Shown here in pieces: positions 1 to 7,950 of a DNA stretch of 64,000 nucleotides. The stretch is from Halothece sp. PCC 7418. GTDB taxonomy: Bacteria; Cyanobacteriota; Cyanobacteriia; Cyanobacteriales; Rubidibacteraceae. Below the pieces are notes generated by a model. That model saw only the letters and a list, made by a program, of their open reading frames with translations, had not been told where the DNA came from and did not search any database. Both the position numbers and the translations under genes were made by a program. Each line of letters opens with the position of its first letter. Position 1 is the stretch's first letter. Location: assembly GCF_000317635.1 (NCBI RefSeq), contig NC_019779.1, forward strand, positions 2,542,001 to 2,606,000, written 5' to 3'.

Positions 1-33
1 ATGAATCCTCGGTCTGTTGTCTAGGAGGTTGAC

Positions 34-759
34 ATGACATCTTTTGCCACTGCTTCTGCCAGAGCCGAAATGAACGAACTGCGACGCTTAAAAACGTTAC
101 TACCGCCTGAGTTACAAAGCTGGGTGATCGTTGAGGCAACGACAGAAGTCAATCCCCCCATTATTCGCAGCGAAGAAATTGGTCGGGATGAGGTAGAAAT
201 TCAAATTGATCTTGGCAAATGGGAAAATCTCTCTTTAGACCAACGTAATTTAATGTTTTGGCACGAGGTTGCTCGCATCCAGAATGACACCATCCCCAAA
301 GAAGGCTGGGAAATGGCAGCCCTTGCCATTGGTTTAGGGGGTGCAGTAGGTGAGCTCTGGGTACAAGATGGTTTACTGTTAATCTTAGCCTTAGGCTTGT
401 GCGGTGTTTCGGGCTATCGACTCTGGCAAAAAAACAATGGTGAAAAAACAACTCAAGCCTTGATCGATGCCGATGAAAAAGCGATCGCGCTGGCGACCCG
501 TTTTGGTTACAGTGTTCCCAATGCTTATAAAAGCCTCGGCAGTGCCTTAAAAACACTGATTGAACAAACCCCAAATCGTCGTCACCGCAAAACTTATGAA
601 ACTCGCTTACAAGCCCTCCGTCGGAGTGCCTCCAAAGCGAAAGCCAAAATGCAAACTGACAAAAAAGGGAAAGCAGAAGCACCAGAACCACAACCAGAAT
701 CCCGCCAACGCGCCCCTAGAGCATCGAGAAGCCAAGCAAAACGTAAAAATTTGCAGTAA
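34..759 (+). CDS. DUF3318 family membrane protein
   Basis: 241-residue protein that I recognise as the cyanobacterial DUF3318 family; its function is unknown. The N-terminal half is soluble and mixed in charge. A hydrophobic stretch at about residues 93-128 could form one or two membrane segments. The last 50 residues are very basic and low in complexity (K, R, A, P), which suggests a flexible tail that may bind nucleic acid or acidic membrane. The start is supported by a strong ribosome binding site, AGGAGGT, about 5 bases upstream. It is a single gene, convergent with the ATPase gene downstream, and the two share a bidirectional terminator. Family assignment is fairly sure; role is unknown. 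Confidence 0.8.
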   Translation: MTSFATASARAEMNELRRLKTLLPPELQSWVIVEATTEVNPPIIRSEEIGRDEVEIQIDLGKWENLSLDQRNLMFWHEVARIQNDTIPKEGWEMAALAIGLGGAVGELWVQDGLLLILALGLCGVSGYRLWQKNNGEKTTQALIDADEKAIALATRFGYSVPNAYKSLGSALKTLIEQTPNRRHRKTYETRLQALRRSASKAKAKMQTDKKGKAEAPEPQPESRQRAPRASRSQAKRKNLQ

Positions 760-780
760 ATCAGATGAATTTTTAAAAAA

Positions 781-817
781 TTAAGTGCCTTCCCTGAGGG
801 AAGGCTTAACTTTTAAA
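781..817. terminator. bidirectional rho-independent terminator
   Basis: GCCTTCCC and GGGAAGGC form a perfect 8-bp stem around a TGA loop. The stem lies between the convergent genes at 34-759 and 828-2627. T-rich sequence follows on the + strand and A-rich sequence precedes it, so it can stop transcription from both sides. Confidence 0.8.
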
Positions 818-827
818 TTTTTAAACT

Positions 828-2627
828 CTAAGCGGGATAAATTCGTAAGCGTCGGTTCGGTTCTTCTCCGAAACTGTTGGATTGCAAACGATAATGTTCT
901 GCCAGTTCATGCTGCATTTTCCGCACTTTAGCAGGACGAGGAAGTAACTCCACAGGTTGTCCCTTCGGAATGACAATCTGTTCCACAGCTAATCGGGCTT
1001 CTTCTAACGCTTCCAGTTCATCTTGATTACTACTTTCCGTAAACATCCGCAAGTCCATCCCTTCTGGAGTTGTGGGATCTAAATCGAGTAAACGCTGGAG
1101 AGTCCGACTAATTTGCGGTAGAGTGTTGGATTTAACGATATGAATCGGCACTTCTTTCGTTTTTGCCAACTGGCGTAACTTAGAATGATGTTTGACCTGC
1201 GATCGCAGCGCGATCACCGCATCTGCCGAATCAATATCTTTAGTCAGCACCACAGGTAATTTAGACAATTCCAGCACCTGATCCAATAAGTTGCGACTAA
1301 TGCCATAAGGATAGACATACACAGGCCAATCTTCGCCATTGGGGCCTGGAGTGCGGACTTTTTCCGTATGTTCTTCTGCTTGTTGCCAAGACTGATCCAG
1401 CATTTGCTCAAAATCTGGATTACGAGGCGGTGAGGGCTCAACTGGGGTCATTTGTCCCGAAGCACGCCAACCTGTCGGACGAGGCAAAATCGGATTTTGT
1501 AAACGACTCTTACCATTCATCTTTTGAGATTGACCGCCAGAAGAAGAGATTTCTACCTCTCCTTGCTCATTTGCCGATCTCACTTCTGTTAATGGATCAT
1601 GCCCCCGTAACAGTTGGTCAATGGTAACTGAGACATCTTGATGCACCACCCAACGCCGTCTTTCCAGCATTTCCACCGCAATATCAAACGTGGGAAGGGC
1701 TTTCCGTTCTAAAACCGTTTTTTGTGAACCGCGTCGCCGTGCTTCTTCATCCCCTAAAGTCACTGCTTGAATTCCCCCAATCAGATCCGAGAGAGTCGGG
1801 TTTTTAATTAAATTATCCAGTTGATTCCCATGGGCCGTACCCACTAACTGTACTCCTCGTTCCGCGATCGTACGGGTAGCTAGAGCCTCCAATTCCGTGC
1901 CAATTTCATCAATGACAATCACTTCGGGCATATGATTCTCGACCGCTTCGATCATCACTTGATGTTGCAGTTCTGGACTTGCCACTTGCATCCGTCGCGC
2001 CCGTCCAATAGAAGGGTGAGGAATATCGCCATCGCCAGCAATTTCATTCGAGGTATCAATAATCACCACGCGCTTGTTTAAATCATCAGCTAAAACCCGC
2101 GCAATTTCCCGCAGGGCAGTTGTTTTACCGACCCCAGGACGACCGAGCATTAAGATCGAACGCCCCGTTTCCACTAAATCTCGAATCATGCCAATCGTGC
2201 CATAAACGGCGCGTCCAATGCGACAGGTTAAACCAACAATTTCTCCAGTTCGGTTACGCATGGCACTGATGCGGTGTAATGTCCGTTCAATCCCCGCACG
2301 ATTATCACCACTGAACATCCCCACGCGATCGCTGCAAAACTGAAGATCGTCTCGGGTAACCGTTGCCTCACTCAAATATTCCCAATGATTCGCAAAACGG
2401 GCTTCTGGTTTTCGTCCGAGATCAATCACAACTTCAATCAGTTCTCCCCGTTGTTCGTGATCAGTTAAGTGACTGGCAATTTCTGGTGGCAGAGTGGCGA
2501 GTAACGCATCCAAGTCATCAGTCACCTGCATCCGTTGAAATAAAGGTTTTTCCTTTTCCGTATTGTTTACAGCATCATGATCAAATTGATTTTGCTGATC
2601 CGATTGGCGTTGATTTTGGCTCACCAT
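828..2627 (-). CDS. AAA ATPase with C-terminal R3H domain (Ycf45-like)
   Basis: 599 residues. A SpoIIIAA/Ycf45-like P-loop ATPase occupies roughly residues 40-340, with Walker A GRPGVGKTT at 162-170 and a Walker B of the form VIVIDEIG near 235. A charged linker follows (about 340-415). The C-terminal third ends in an R3H-like single-stranded nucleic acid binding segment (the QHELAEHY region near the end). Related proteins are encoded in red-algal plastids as ycf45. The cellular role is not established; an ATP-driven function on nucleic acid is inferred from the domains. It lies 21 bp downstream of ldpA on the same strand, so the two may be co-transcribed. Confidence 0.85.
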   Translation of the reverse strand: MVSQNQRQSDQQNQFDHDAVNNTEKEKPLFQRMQVTDDLDALLATLPPEIASHLTDHEQRGELIEVVIDLGRKPEARFANHWEYLSEATVTRDDLQFCSDRVGMFSGDNRAGIERTLHRISAMRNRTGEIVGLTCRIGRAVYGTIGMIRDLVETGRSILMLGRPGVGKTTALREIARVLADDLNKRVVIIDTSNEIAGDGDIPHPSIGRARRMQVASPELQHQVMIEAVENHMPEVIVIDEIGTELEALATRTIAERGVQLVGTAHGNQLDNLIKNPTLSDLIGGIQAVTLGDEEARRRGSQKTVLERKALPTFDIAVEMLERRRWVVHQDVSVTIDQLLRGHDPLTEVRSANEQGEVEISSSGGQSQKMNGKSRLQNPILPRPTGWRASGQMTPVEPSPPRNPDFEQMLDQSWQQAEEHTEKVRTPGPNGEDWPVYVYPYGISRNLLDQVLELSKLPVVLTKDIDSADAVIALRSQVKHHSKLRQLAKTKEVPIHIVKSNTLPQISRTLQRLLDLDPTTPEGMDLRMFTESSNQDELEALEEARLAVEQIVIPKGQPVELLPRPAKVRKMQHELAEHYRLQSNSFGEEPNRRLRIYPA

Positions 2628-2648
2628 AAACGTTTTTAACAGGTTAAT

Positions 2649-3764
2649 TCAGTTGGATTCACTTGTTGCAAGTGCATTAGCCCTTGCTTGCTGTCGATTG
2701 CGTTTCAATTGTGATACTAAACCATCCGCTTGGCTGACAGCCTGCCACAATAAGTCGGGATGGTTTTCTAATTGCAGGGAAGATTCTTGCTTGGGGTCAT
2801 ACAACTCCTCTAGTGACTCTAGAAATGAGCTTAACTGAGAACGAGCAAAGCTGCCATAGGCAACTCCCGCAACATAGGATGGAGGACAATCAGGGGGAGA
2901 ATTAAGCATTTGAGCAGACTGCAATTTGGGGACGGTCTGTTGATTGGTTCCTCCTGCAAGTTGAACATAACCAGGCAAGTTAGCTCTCAGCACTTTTTGT
3001 GCTAGTTTAACGGTAGCGCGAGTTGTCCCTTTGCCTAAATCTCCACTCATTGGTCGTCCGTCTGTTTGCCAGATTAGGGGACAGGGTAAGGGTGAAATTT
3101 TTTCATAGAGTGTTTTTAAGTAGTCAATTAAATTGGGCGCATCAGCACAACTAATCGCCATCACTTTCAGTTGCGGTAAGATCGGTTGTAGAGTATTCCA
3201 CAATTGCTGAAACTCAGTTTCCCGTCCCGCTTGGGTGTGAATTTCGATCGCGTCAACCTTAAACTCAAGCAACTGTTCCACAACTTGACTCAGGGATAAC
3301 TGGTGTGATTCGGTGGTAATCAGTTCCGAAGGACACACTGGTAAACAACGTCCGCAACCATAGCAGCGATCGGCGATGACCCCTGAAAAATTAATGGCAT
3401 CTGCGGGACAAACCGCTTCACAAGGACGATGACAAGCCGTTGGACACAAGTTGGGATTAAACTCTGCTTTCCGAAAATGAGGATCTTCCCCATCATTCAG
3501 GCTCACCATCAACCAAGGACGATCTTGCATGAGAAAGCCTTGCGCGATCGCGCGTTGCCGTAATTTTTCCGCAACCGCTAACCCTTCCTTAGCTGCTGCC
3601 ACCACTGCTGCATCTGCTGCCACATCAATACAGTCCGCCCCAGCTAAGGCATAGACCAGACTCAGGCTTCTCACGGCGGGAAGATGTTGGTAACTCGCCC
3701 CGCAAATGAGCTTAAACCAGTGACCTTTTTGTAAAGATTGTAAAGGCAAGTACATATTATTCAC
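2649..3764 (-). CDS. ldpA: LdpA, iron-sulfur protein of the circadian clock input
   Basis: 371 residues. Two ferredoxin-like cysteine groups are visible: C107, C111, C115, C119, and C134, C137, C140, C144 (CYGCGRCLPVCP pattern). Together they can bind two Fe-S clusters. This layout and the C-terminal LdpA domain match light dependent period protein A. In Synechococcus elongatus LdpA senses cellular redox state and adjusts clock period to light intensity. The protein is probably cytoplasmic. It is upstream of the R3H ATPase gene on the same strand. Identity is good; the clock role here is carried over from the family. Confidence 0.85.
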   Translation of the reverse strand: MNNMYLPLQSLQKGHWFKLICGASYQHLPAVRSLSLVYALAGADCIDVAADAAVVAAAKEGLAVAEKLRQRAIAQGFLMQDRPWLMVSLNDGEDPHFRKAEFNPNLCPTACHRPCEAVCPADAINFSGVIADRCYGCGRCLPVCPSELITTESHQLSLSQVVEQLLEFKVDAIEIHTQAGRETEFQQLWNTLQPILPQLKVMAISCADAPNLIDYLKTLYEKISPLPCPLIWQTDGRPMSGDLGKGTTRATVKLAQKVLRANLPGYVQLAGGTNQQTVPKLQSAQMLNSPPDCPPSYVAGVAYGSFARSQLSSFLESLEELYDPKQESSLQLENHPDLLWQAVSQADGLVSQLKRNRQQARANALATSESN

Positions 3765-3870
3765 ATTTCCTATGTTAGTGCGATTCAGCGCAATTGGGGA
3801 GGGGGATTAATCTAGATTGTTCCCCTTCCTTTGCTAAACTGAAGGCAATTCAAGGAAAAAGAGGTCGATT

Positions 3871-4449
3871 ATGGGTATTTCCTTAAAAAAAGGAGAACGA
3901 GTCTCCCTAGAAAAAGTCTCTCCTGGACTAGAAGCCGTTTTTGTTGGTTTAGGTTGGGATGTGAATCAAACCGACTCCGGAGCGGATTTTGATTTGGATG
4001 CTTCCGTTTTTATGTTAGGAAGTAATGAAAAATTAGTTTCCGACAATCATTTAATTTTCTACAATAATCTTAAAAGTCCTGATCCTGACCATGCTGTTGA
4101 ACACATGGGCGATAACCTCACTGGTGCTGGAGAGGGAGATGATGAGGTCGTTATTGTCAACTTAAAAAAAGTACCAGATAATGTGACAAAATTAGTTTTT
4201 GTGGTCACCATTTACGAAGCGGATCAAAGAAAGCAAAACTTTGGACAAGTGGAAAATGCTTTTGTGCGCTTAGTTGATGTCAAAACCAAGGAAGAAGTGT
4301 TACGTTATGACCTCACTGAAGACTATTCTGTCGAAACGGCTCTGATTATGGCAGAACTCTATAAAAAAGACGGACAATGGCGCATGAGTGCGGTTGGGTC
4401 TGGCTACGAAGGAGGTTTACAAGCAATTTTGAACCGTTATTATCATTAA
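3871..4449 (+). CDS. TerD family stress protein, copy 1
   Basis: 192 residues covering one complete TerD domain. The family hallmarks are present: GLGWDVN followed by a DFDLDASVFML motif, and GDNLTGAGEGDDE in the middle, which supply the acidic calcium-binding sites. TerD proteins are linked to tellurite resistance, general stress and calcium binding; the exact role in cyanobacteria is not settled. The start has a RBS-like AAAGAGG about 9 bases upstream. It is followed after 5 bp by a second TerD gene, so the pair is one transcription unit. No other ter genes are present in this window. Confidence 0.9.
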   Translation: MGISLKKGERVSLEKVSPGLEAVFVGLGWDVNQTDSGADFDLDASVFMLGSNEKLVSDNHLIFYNNLKSPDPDHAVEHMGDNLTGAGEGDDEVVIVNLKKVPDNVTKLVFVVTIYEADQRKQNFGQVENAFVRLVDVKTKEEVLRYDLTEDYSVETALIMAELYKKDGQWRMSAVGSGYEGGLQAILNRYYH

Positions 4450-4454
4450 AAAAT

Positions 4455-5048
4455 ATGGCTATCAATTTACAAAAAGGACAACGAATTTCACTCAAAAAAG
4501 AAGCACCCAGTTTAACGCGATTAATGTGCGGTTTAGGTTGGGATGTCGTTGATCGCTCCCGAGGTTTAAACTCCATGTTTAAAGCCGATTATGACCTCGA
4601 TGCTTCGGTTTTATGTTTGGATGAAAATGAGAAACTCAAAGGTAACTCAAATGTGGTTTATTTTGGCAACTTAAGTCATCAATCGGGTGCGATTACGCAT
4701 TTAGGAGATAACTTAACTGGTGCTGGAGAAGGAGATGACGAACAAATTATTGTTGATCTACCGAAGATTCCTCCAGAGATTGCCAAGTTGATTTTTGTGG
4801 TCAATCTCTATGATGCTGTCAAGCGTAAACATGATTTTGGACAAGTCGAAAATGCCTTTGTGCGTCTAGTTAACCTTGATAATAATCAAGAAATTGCCCG
4901 TTATACCCTTTCGGGGAATGACTATCAAGGGAAGACTAGTATGATTCTTGCTGAAGTCTATCGACACAATGACGAGTGGAAAATGGCTGCTGTCGGGAAT
5001 GGGGTAGAATTAAATGGCTTACAAGAAGTGGTTAATTATTACTTGTAA
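4455..5048 (+). CDS. TerD family stress protein, copy 2
   Basis: 197 residues from the ATG at 4455. An in-frame upstream start exists but lies inside the preceding gene, and the protein from 4455 aligns end to end with copy 1 (MAINLQKGQRISLKK against MGISLKKGERVSLEK). It has the same motifs, GLGWDV, DYDLDASV and GDNLTGAGEGDDE, so the calcium-binding acidic residues are kept. It carries a short insertion after GLGWDV (residues around 35-45, RSRGLNSMF) not seen in copy 1. It lies 5 bp after copy 1 and arose by tandem duplication. Confidence 0.88.
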   Translation: MAINLQKGQRISLKKEAPSLTRLMCGLGWDVVDRSRGLNSMFKADYDLDASVLCLDENEKLKGNSNVVYFGNLSHQSGAITHLGDNLTGAGEGDDEQIIVDLPKIPPEIAKLIFVVNLYDAVKRKHDFGQVENAFVRLVNLDNNQEIARYTLSGNDYQGKTSMILAEVYRHNDEWKMAAVGNGVELNGLQEVVNYYL

Positions 5049-5083
5049 GGCTTTGGTCTTGATGTAACACGAAAACCCGTAGT

Positions 5084-5845
5084 ATGATTTCAGTTCGTCG
5101 GTGGTGGAGTCAGTATGGTTCACAAATTATCTTAGTCGGATTACTGTTGCTCATTGCAGGAATGATTCGACAAACGCGAGCTGTCCCCATTTACGAGTTA
5201 TATTATTGGCTAACACGCCCCATCGAAACAGCGCAAACCCATCAAAAACAAGAACTGACTAATGCTCGGATTCGAGAACTCGAACAGCGAGTAGAGGAAT
5301 TAGAACAACAAAACCAGCGCTTACAAGAACTTTCTGGGTATGTTGAAAATCATCCTCGCTCCTTAAAAACGGCTCCGATTATTGGTCGCAGTGCTGATCA
5401 TTGGTGGCAACAAATTACCATTGGTCTTGGCAGCAATGAGGGGGTAAAGGAAGGAGATATTGTCACCGCTCTCGGCGGATTAGTGGGTCGTGTGCAAACC
5501 GTTACCCCTCACTCTAGCCTCGTGTTACTTATTAGTGACCCCAACAGTCGAGTAGGGGTGATTATTAGTCGAAGCCGAGATATGGGGTTTATTCGTGGGG
5601 AAGGAGAACGGAAAGTGGTGATGCGTTTTTTTGAAAAGTTGCCGGATGTGAAAGTGGGAGATGCCGTCATGACTTCTCCCGCGAGTCGTTTATTTCCACC
5701 CGGCATTCCTGTGGGAACAATTACTGCTCTCAATTTAGATCAAGCCCCAGCACCAGAAGCAACCATCACCTTAAACGTTCCCATGGAAGAGTTGGAATGG
5801 GTGTTTGTCCAGTCCAAAACCACTCATCAACAAGAGAAGCGTTAG
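5084..5845 (+). CDS. mreC: rod shape-determining protein MreC
   Basis: 253 residues. One membrane segment lies at about 13-28, then a coiled coil at about 57-85 rich in E, L and Q, then the MreC beta-barrel domains, including the GLGSNEGVKEGD and LLISDPNSRVGVII regions. MreC links the cytoplasmic MreB filament to the periplasmic wall-building enzymes. The start ATG at 5084 fits the family. The usual neighbours are absent: no mreB precedes it and no mreD follows. The gene downstream is convergent and its stop is only 1 bp away, so mreC ends its transcription unit here. Confidence 0.9.
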   Translation: MISVRRWWSQYGSQIILVGLLLLIAGMIRQTRAVPIYELYYWLTRPIETAQTHQKQELTNARIRELEQRVEELEQQNQRLQELSGYVENHPRSLKTAPIIGRSADHWWQQITIGLGSNEGVKEGDIVTALGGLVGRVQTVTPHSSLVLLISDPNSRVGVIISRSRDMGFIRGEGERKVVMRFFEKLPDVKVGDAVMTSPASRLFPPGIPVGTITALNLDQAPAPEATITLNVPMEELEWVFVQSKTTHQQEKR

Positions 5846-5846
5846 A

Positions 5847-6344
5847 TTAATTATTATTTCCCTGAATCATTTGTTGGACTTCCTTTCTCAGTTGTGGATC
5901 TTGACGAACTGCACTTAAAATTTGCTGAAAGCGAGTGACTTCTAGACCTTGCGCTTCTACAGCTTCTTTCATTTGAGATTGCGTATCGCGCTGGATCTGA
6001 GCCAGTTGTTGCGTTGCACTCTTAAACTTTTCCATCTCTGCTTCTGAGGCATCACTTTCAATTTCGGGATTGCGTTGGGCTTGTAAGATTTCTCGGAATC
6101 TCTGTTTGCTTAATCCTTCTCCATCAATGGCTGCACTAATTTCATCTCTTGATTCTATTTGAATTGATCGCATTTCTGACATGGCAGCAGCAAACTTTTC
6201 CAGTTCTTGCTGATTCACTTCCAGATCGGAAGATTGCTTGACTTCAACAGGGGCTGCTTGCGCGGGAGAAGCAGCTAAAGCGGGAGTGGATAAACTTAAG
6301 AACAGAGCAAGACTAGCGCTACTAAGGCATAAGGATTTTAGCAT
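5847..6344 (-). CDS. DUF4168 domain secreted protein
   Basis: 165 residues. A clear Sec signal peptide ends near residue 24 (the hydrophobic stretch CLSSASLALFLSLSTPALA, then A-S). The mature part is helical and rich in E, Q and R. It contains two related segments, each with an F-AAMSEMRSIQ or F-SATQQLAQIQ pattern followed by RF--IL-A, which suggests an internal duplication typical of DUF4168. Function is unknown; the protein should be periplasmic. It is monocistronic and convergent with mreC. Confidence 0.82.
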   Translation of the reverse strand: MLKSLCLSSASLALFLSLSTPALAASPAQAAPVEVKQSSDLEVNQQELEKFAAAMSEMRSIQIESRDEISAAIDGEGLSKQRFREILQAQRNPEIESDASEAEMEKFKSATQQLAQIQRDTQSQMKEAVEAQGLEVTRFQQILSAVRQDPQLRKEVQQMIQGNNN

Positions 6345-6440
6345 TGAGGTTTCTCCTGATTGAGTGTTTAAATGGCGGATTGAAACCCTTCTAACGGAAT
6401 TTCAGTTCCAATTTTGTCCCTATCCTAACAGCAACACTTT

Positions 6441-7547
6441 TTAACGCAGACGTTGGTAACGCATTCCAGGGGCTTGGCTGATTAAACCCAATAATTCCAG
6501 TTGTAAAAGTCCAGCCGAGACTTGGTTTGCTTCTTTTTGCACCGTTTGCACGATGACATCAAAGGCTGTGGGTTCGGGCGCGATCGCGCTTAATAATTCT
6601 TTTAAATCTGGGGCAATATCGGGTAGAGGTGCTGGCGTTTCTTCAAATAAATCCAGTTGAGGCATTGTTCCCAGCATTTCTAATAAATGCCCTTCACCCA
6701 AAATAACATTTGCCCCATGATTCAATAAGCCTAAACACCCGATCGCGTTTTGATTTTCTAACGACCCTGGTAAGACATAAACATCGCGCCCAAACTCATT
6801 GGCATATTTCGCGGTAATCAAAGCACCTGATTTTTCTGGGGCTTCTGTGACAATCACAGCACGAGATAAACCAGCAACAATGCGATTGCGGGCGGGAAAG
6901 TTTCCGCGATCAGGCTTGGTCCCAATGGGATATTCTGTTAGTATGATTCCTTGTTGTTCAATTTTTTGATACAGTTGACGGTTTTCTTGGGGATAGGTGA
7001 TATCTAAGCCTGTTCCTAACACCGCGAGAGTACGTCCCTTTGCATCTAAACAACTCTGATGCGCGATCGCGTCAATGCCCGCAGCTAATCCTGAAACAAT
7101 TGTATAACCGTGTTTAACTAAAGCGGTTGTCAGTTTTTTCGTCCATTTGCGCCCGTAATCGCTCGGCGATCGCGTGCCGACAATACTGATTAACGGTTGT
7201 GTTCCCTGCATTTCCGCAGCGTTAATTTTCCCCCGATAATAAAGGATCGCTGGTGGCGTGGGGGTTTCTAGCAGTAAACGGGGATAGTCACTATCGGCTG
7301 GAGTTAAGAAAGGGGGATGATTTGCCTCATGTTCAGCAAGGATTTTTTCTGGGGTAATGCGCGATCGCTGCTCAAGAATTTGCTGCAGGTTTTTCTTACC
7401 AATCCCCGCAACCGTTTGCAGTTCACTCGGACTCGCCTTCCAAGCGGTTTCTAAATTGGAAAACTGCTGTCGCAAGCGTTGGAGTGTCACCGCACCCACC
7501 CCTGAAATCTGCGACCAAGCCAACCAATACGCCCGTTCTGATGTCAT
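6441..7547 (-). CDS. dprA: DNA-processing protein DprA
   Basis: 368 residues. An N-terminal helix-hairpin-helix-like region (LQTVAGIGKKNLQQIL) is followed by the Rossmann SMF/DprA domain with SIVGTRSPSDYGR, VSGLAAGIDAIAHQ and PARNRIVAGLS. A small winged-helix-like C-terminus ends at MRYQRLR. DprA loads RecA on incoming single-stranded DNA during natural transformation. The length matches the family. It lies 11 bp after the conserved small gene at 7559-7888 on the same strand and is probably co-transcribed with it. Confidence 0.92.
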   Translation of the reverse strand: MTSERAYWLAWSQISGVGAVTLQRLRQQFSNLETAWKASPSELQTVAGIGKKNLQQILEQRSRITPEKILAEHEANHPPFLTPADSDYPRLLLETPTPPAILYYRGKINAAEMQGTQPLISIVGTRSPSDYGRKWTKKLTTALVKHGYTIVSGLAAGIDAIAHQSCLDAKGRTLAVLGTGLDITYPQENRQLYQKIEQQGIILTEYPIGTKPDRGNFPARNRIVAGLSRAVIVTEAPEKSGALITAKYANEFGRDVYVLPGSLENQNAIGCLGLLNHGANVILGEGHLLEMLGTMPQLDLFEETPAPLPDIAPDLKELLSAIAPEPTAFDVIVQTVQKEANQVSAGLLQLELLGLISQAPGMRYQRLR

Positions 7548-7558
7548 TTTGATCCCAA

Positions 7559-7888
7559 CTACTGACCACAGCAGCGATCGTAACCCAGACTATCCAGAAT
7601 TAGGTCACTGACTGCATTAGCAATGGCAAACTCCCCATAAAAACTCTTACTAAAATCAAAGGCTTGCATTTCAGTAATAATTGCTACCACCAAAGACCCT
7701 AAGTCATTTTCTCCTTCTAGGCGTTGGCGGACAAAAATCTGCGCTGCTTGTTGGGCAATATCATCATTAACCCGTTCGGGGATAAATTCTTCATCCAACC
7801 ATTTTTTGAGGGCAACTTGGAGCCATTCGCGCTCCTGTTCTGGGTTTTCCATAGCAGGGAGGGTAATGGGTTTAACGGGATCACTCAT
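7559..7888 (-). CDS. conserved hypothetical protein
   Basis: 109 residues, soluble, acidic and mostly helical. I do not recognise a named domain. It has a W-L-V-A-LKKWLDEEFIPE segment near residues 22-38 and a C-terminal AIANAVSDLILDSLGYD-RC segment. The likely ATG is followed by a normal reading frame with no low-complexity sequence, and it lies 11 bp upstream of dprA in the same direction. That spacing makes it probably real and expressed. Any link to DNA uptake is only by neighbourhood. Confidence 0.65.
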   Translation of the reverse strand: MSDPVKPITLPAMENPEQEREWLQVALKKWLDEEFIPERVNDDIAQQAAQIFVRQRLEGENDLGSLVVAIITEMQAFDFSKSFYGEFAIANAVSDLILDSLGYDRCCGQ

Positions 7889-7950
7889 AGTTACTGGCTC
7901 TAGAAAAATAGTTTAATGATATTTTAAAGGTTTGATCTGAAAATTGTCTG

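Noticed and set aside
161-691. 176-codon frame opposite the DUF3318 gene
   Set aside because: It lies fully inside a gene with a good RBS and a recognisable family on the other strand; its composition (H, C and W rich) is that of antisense.
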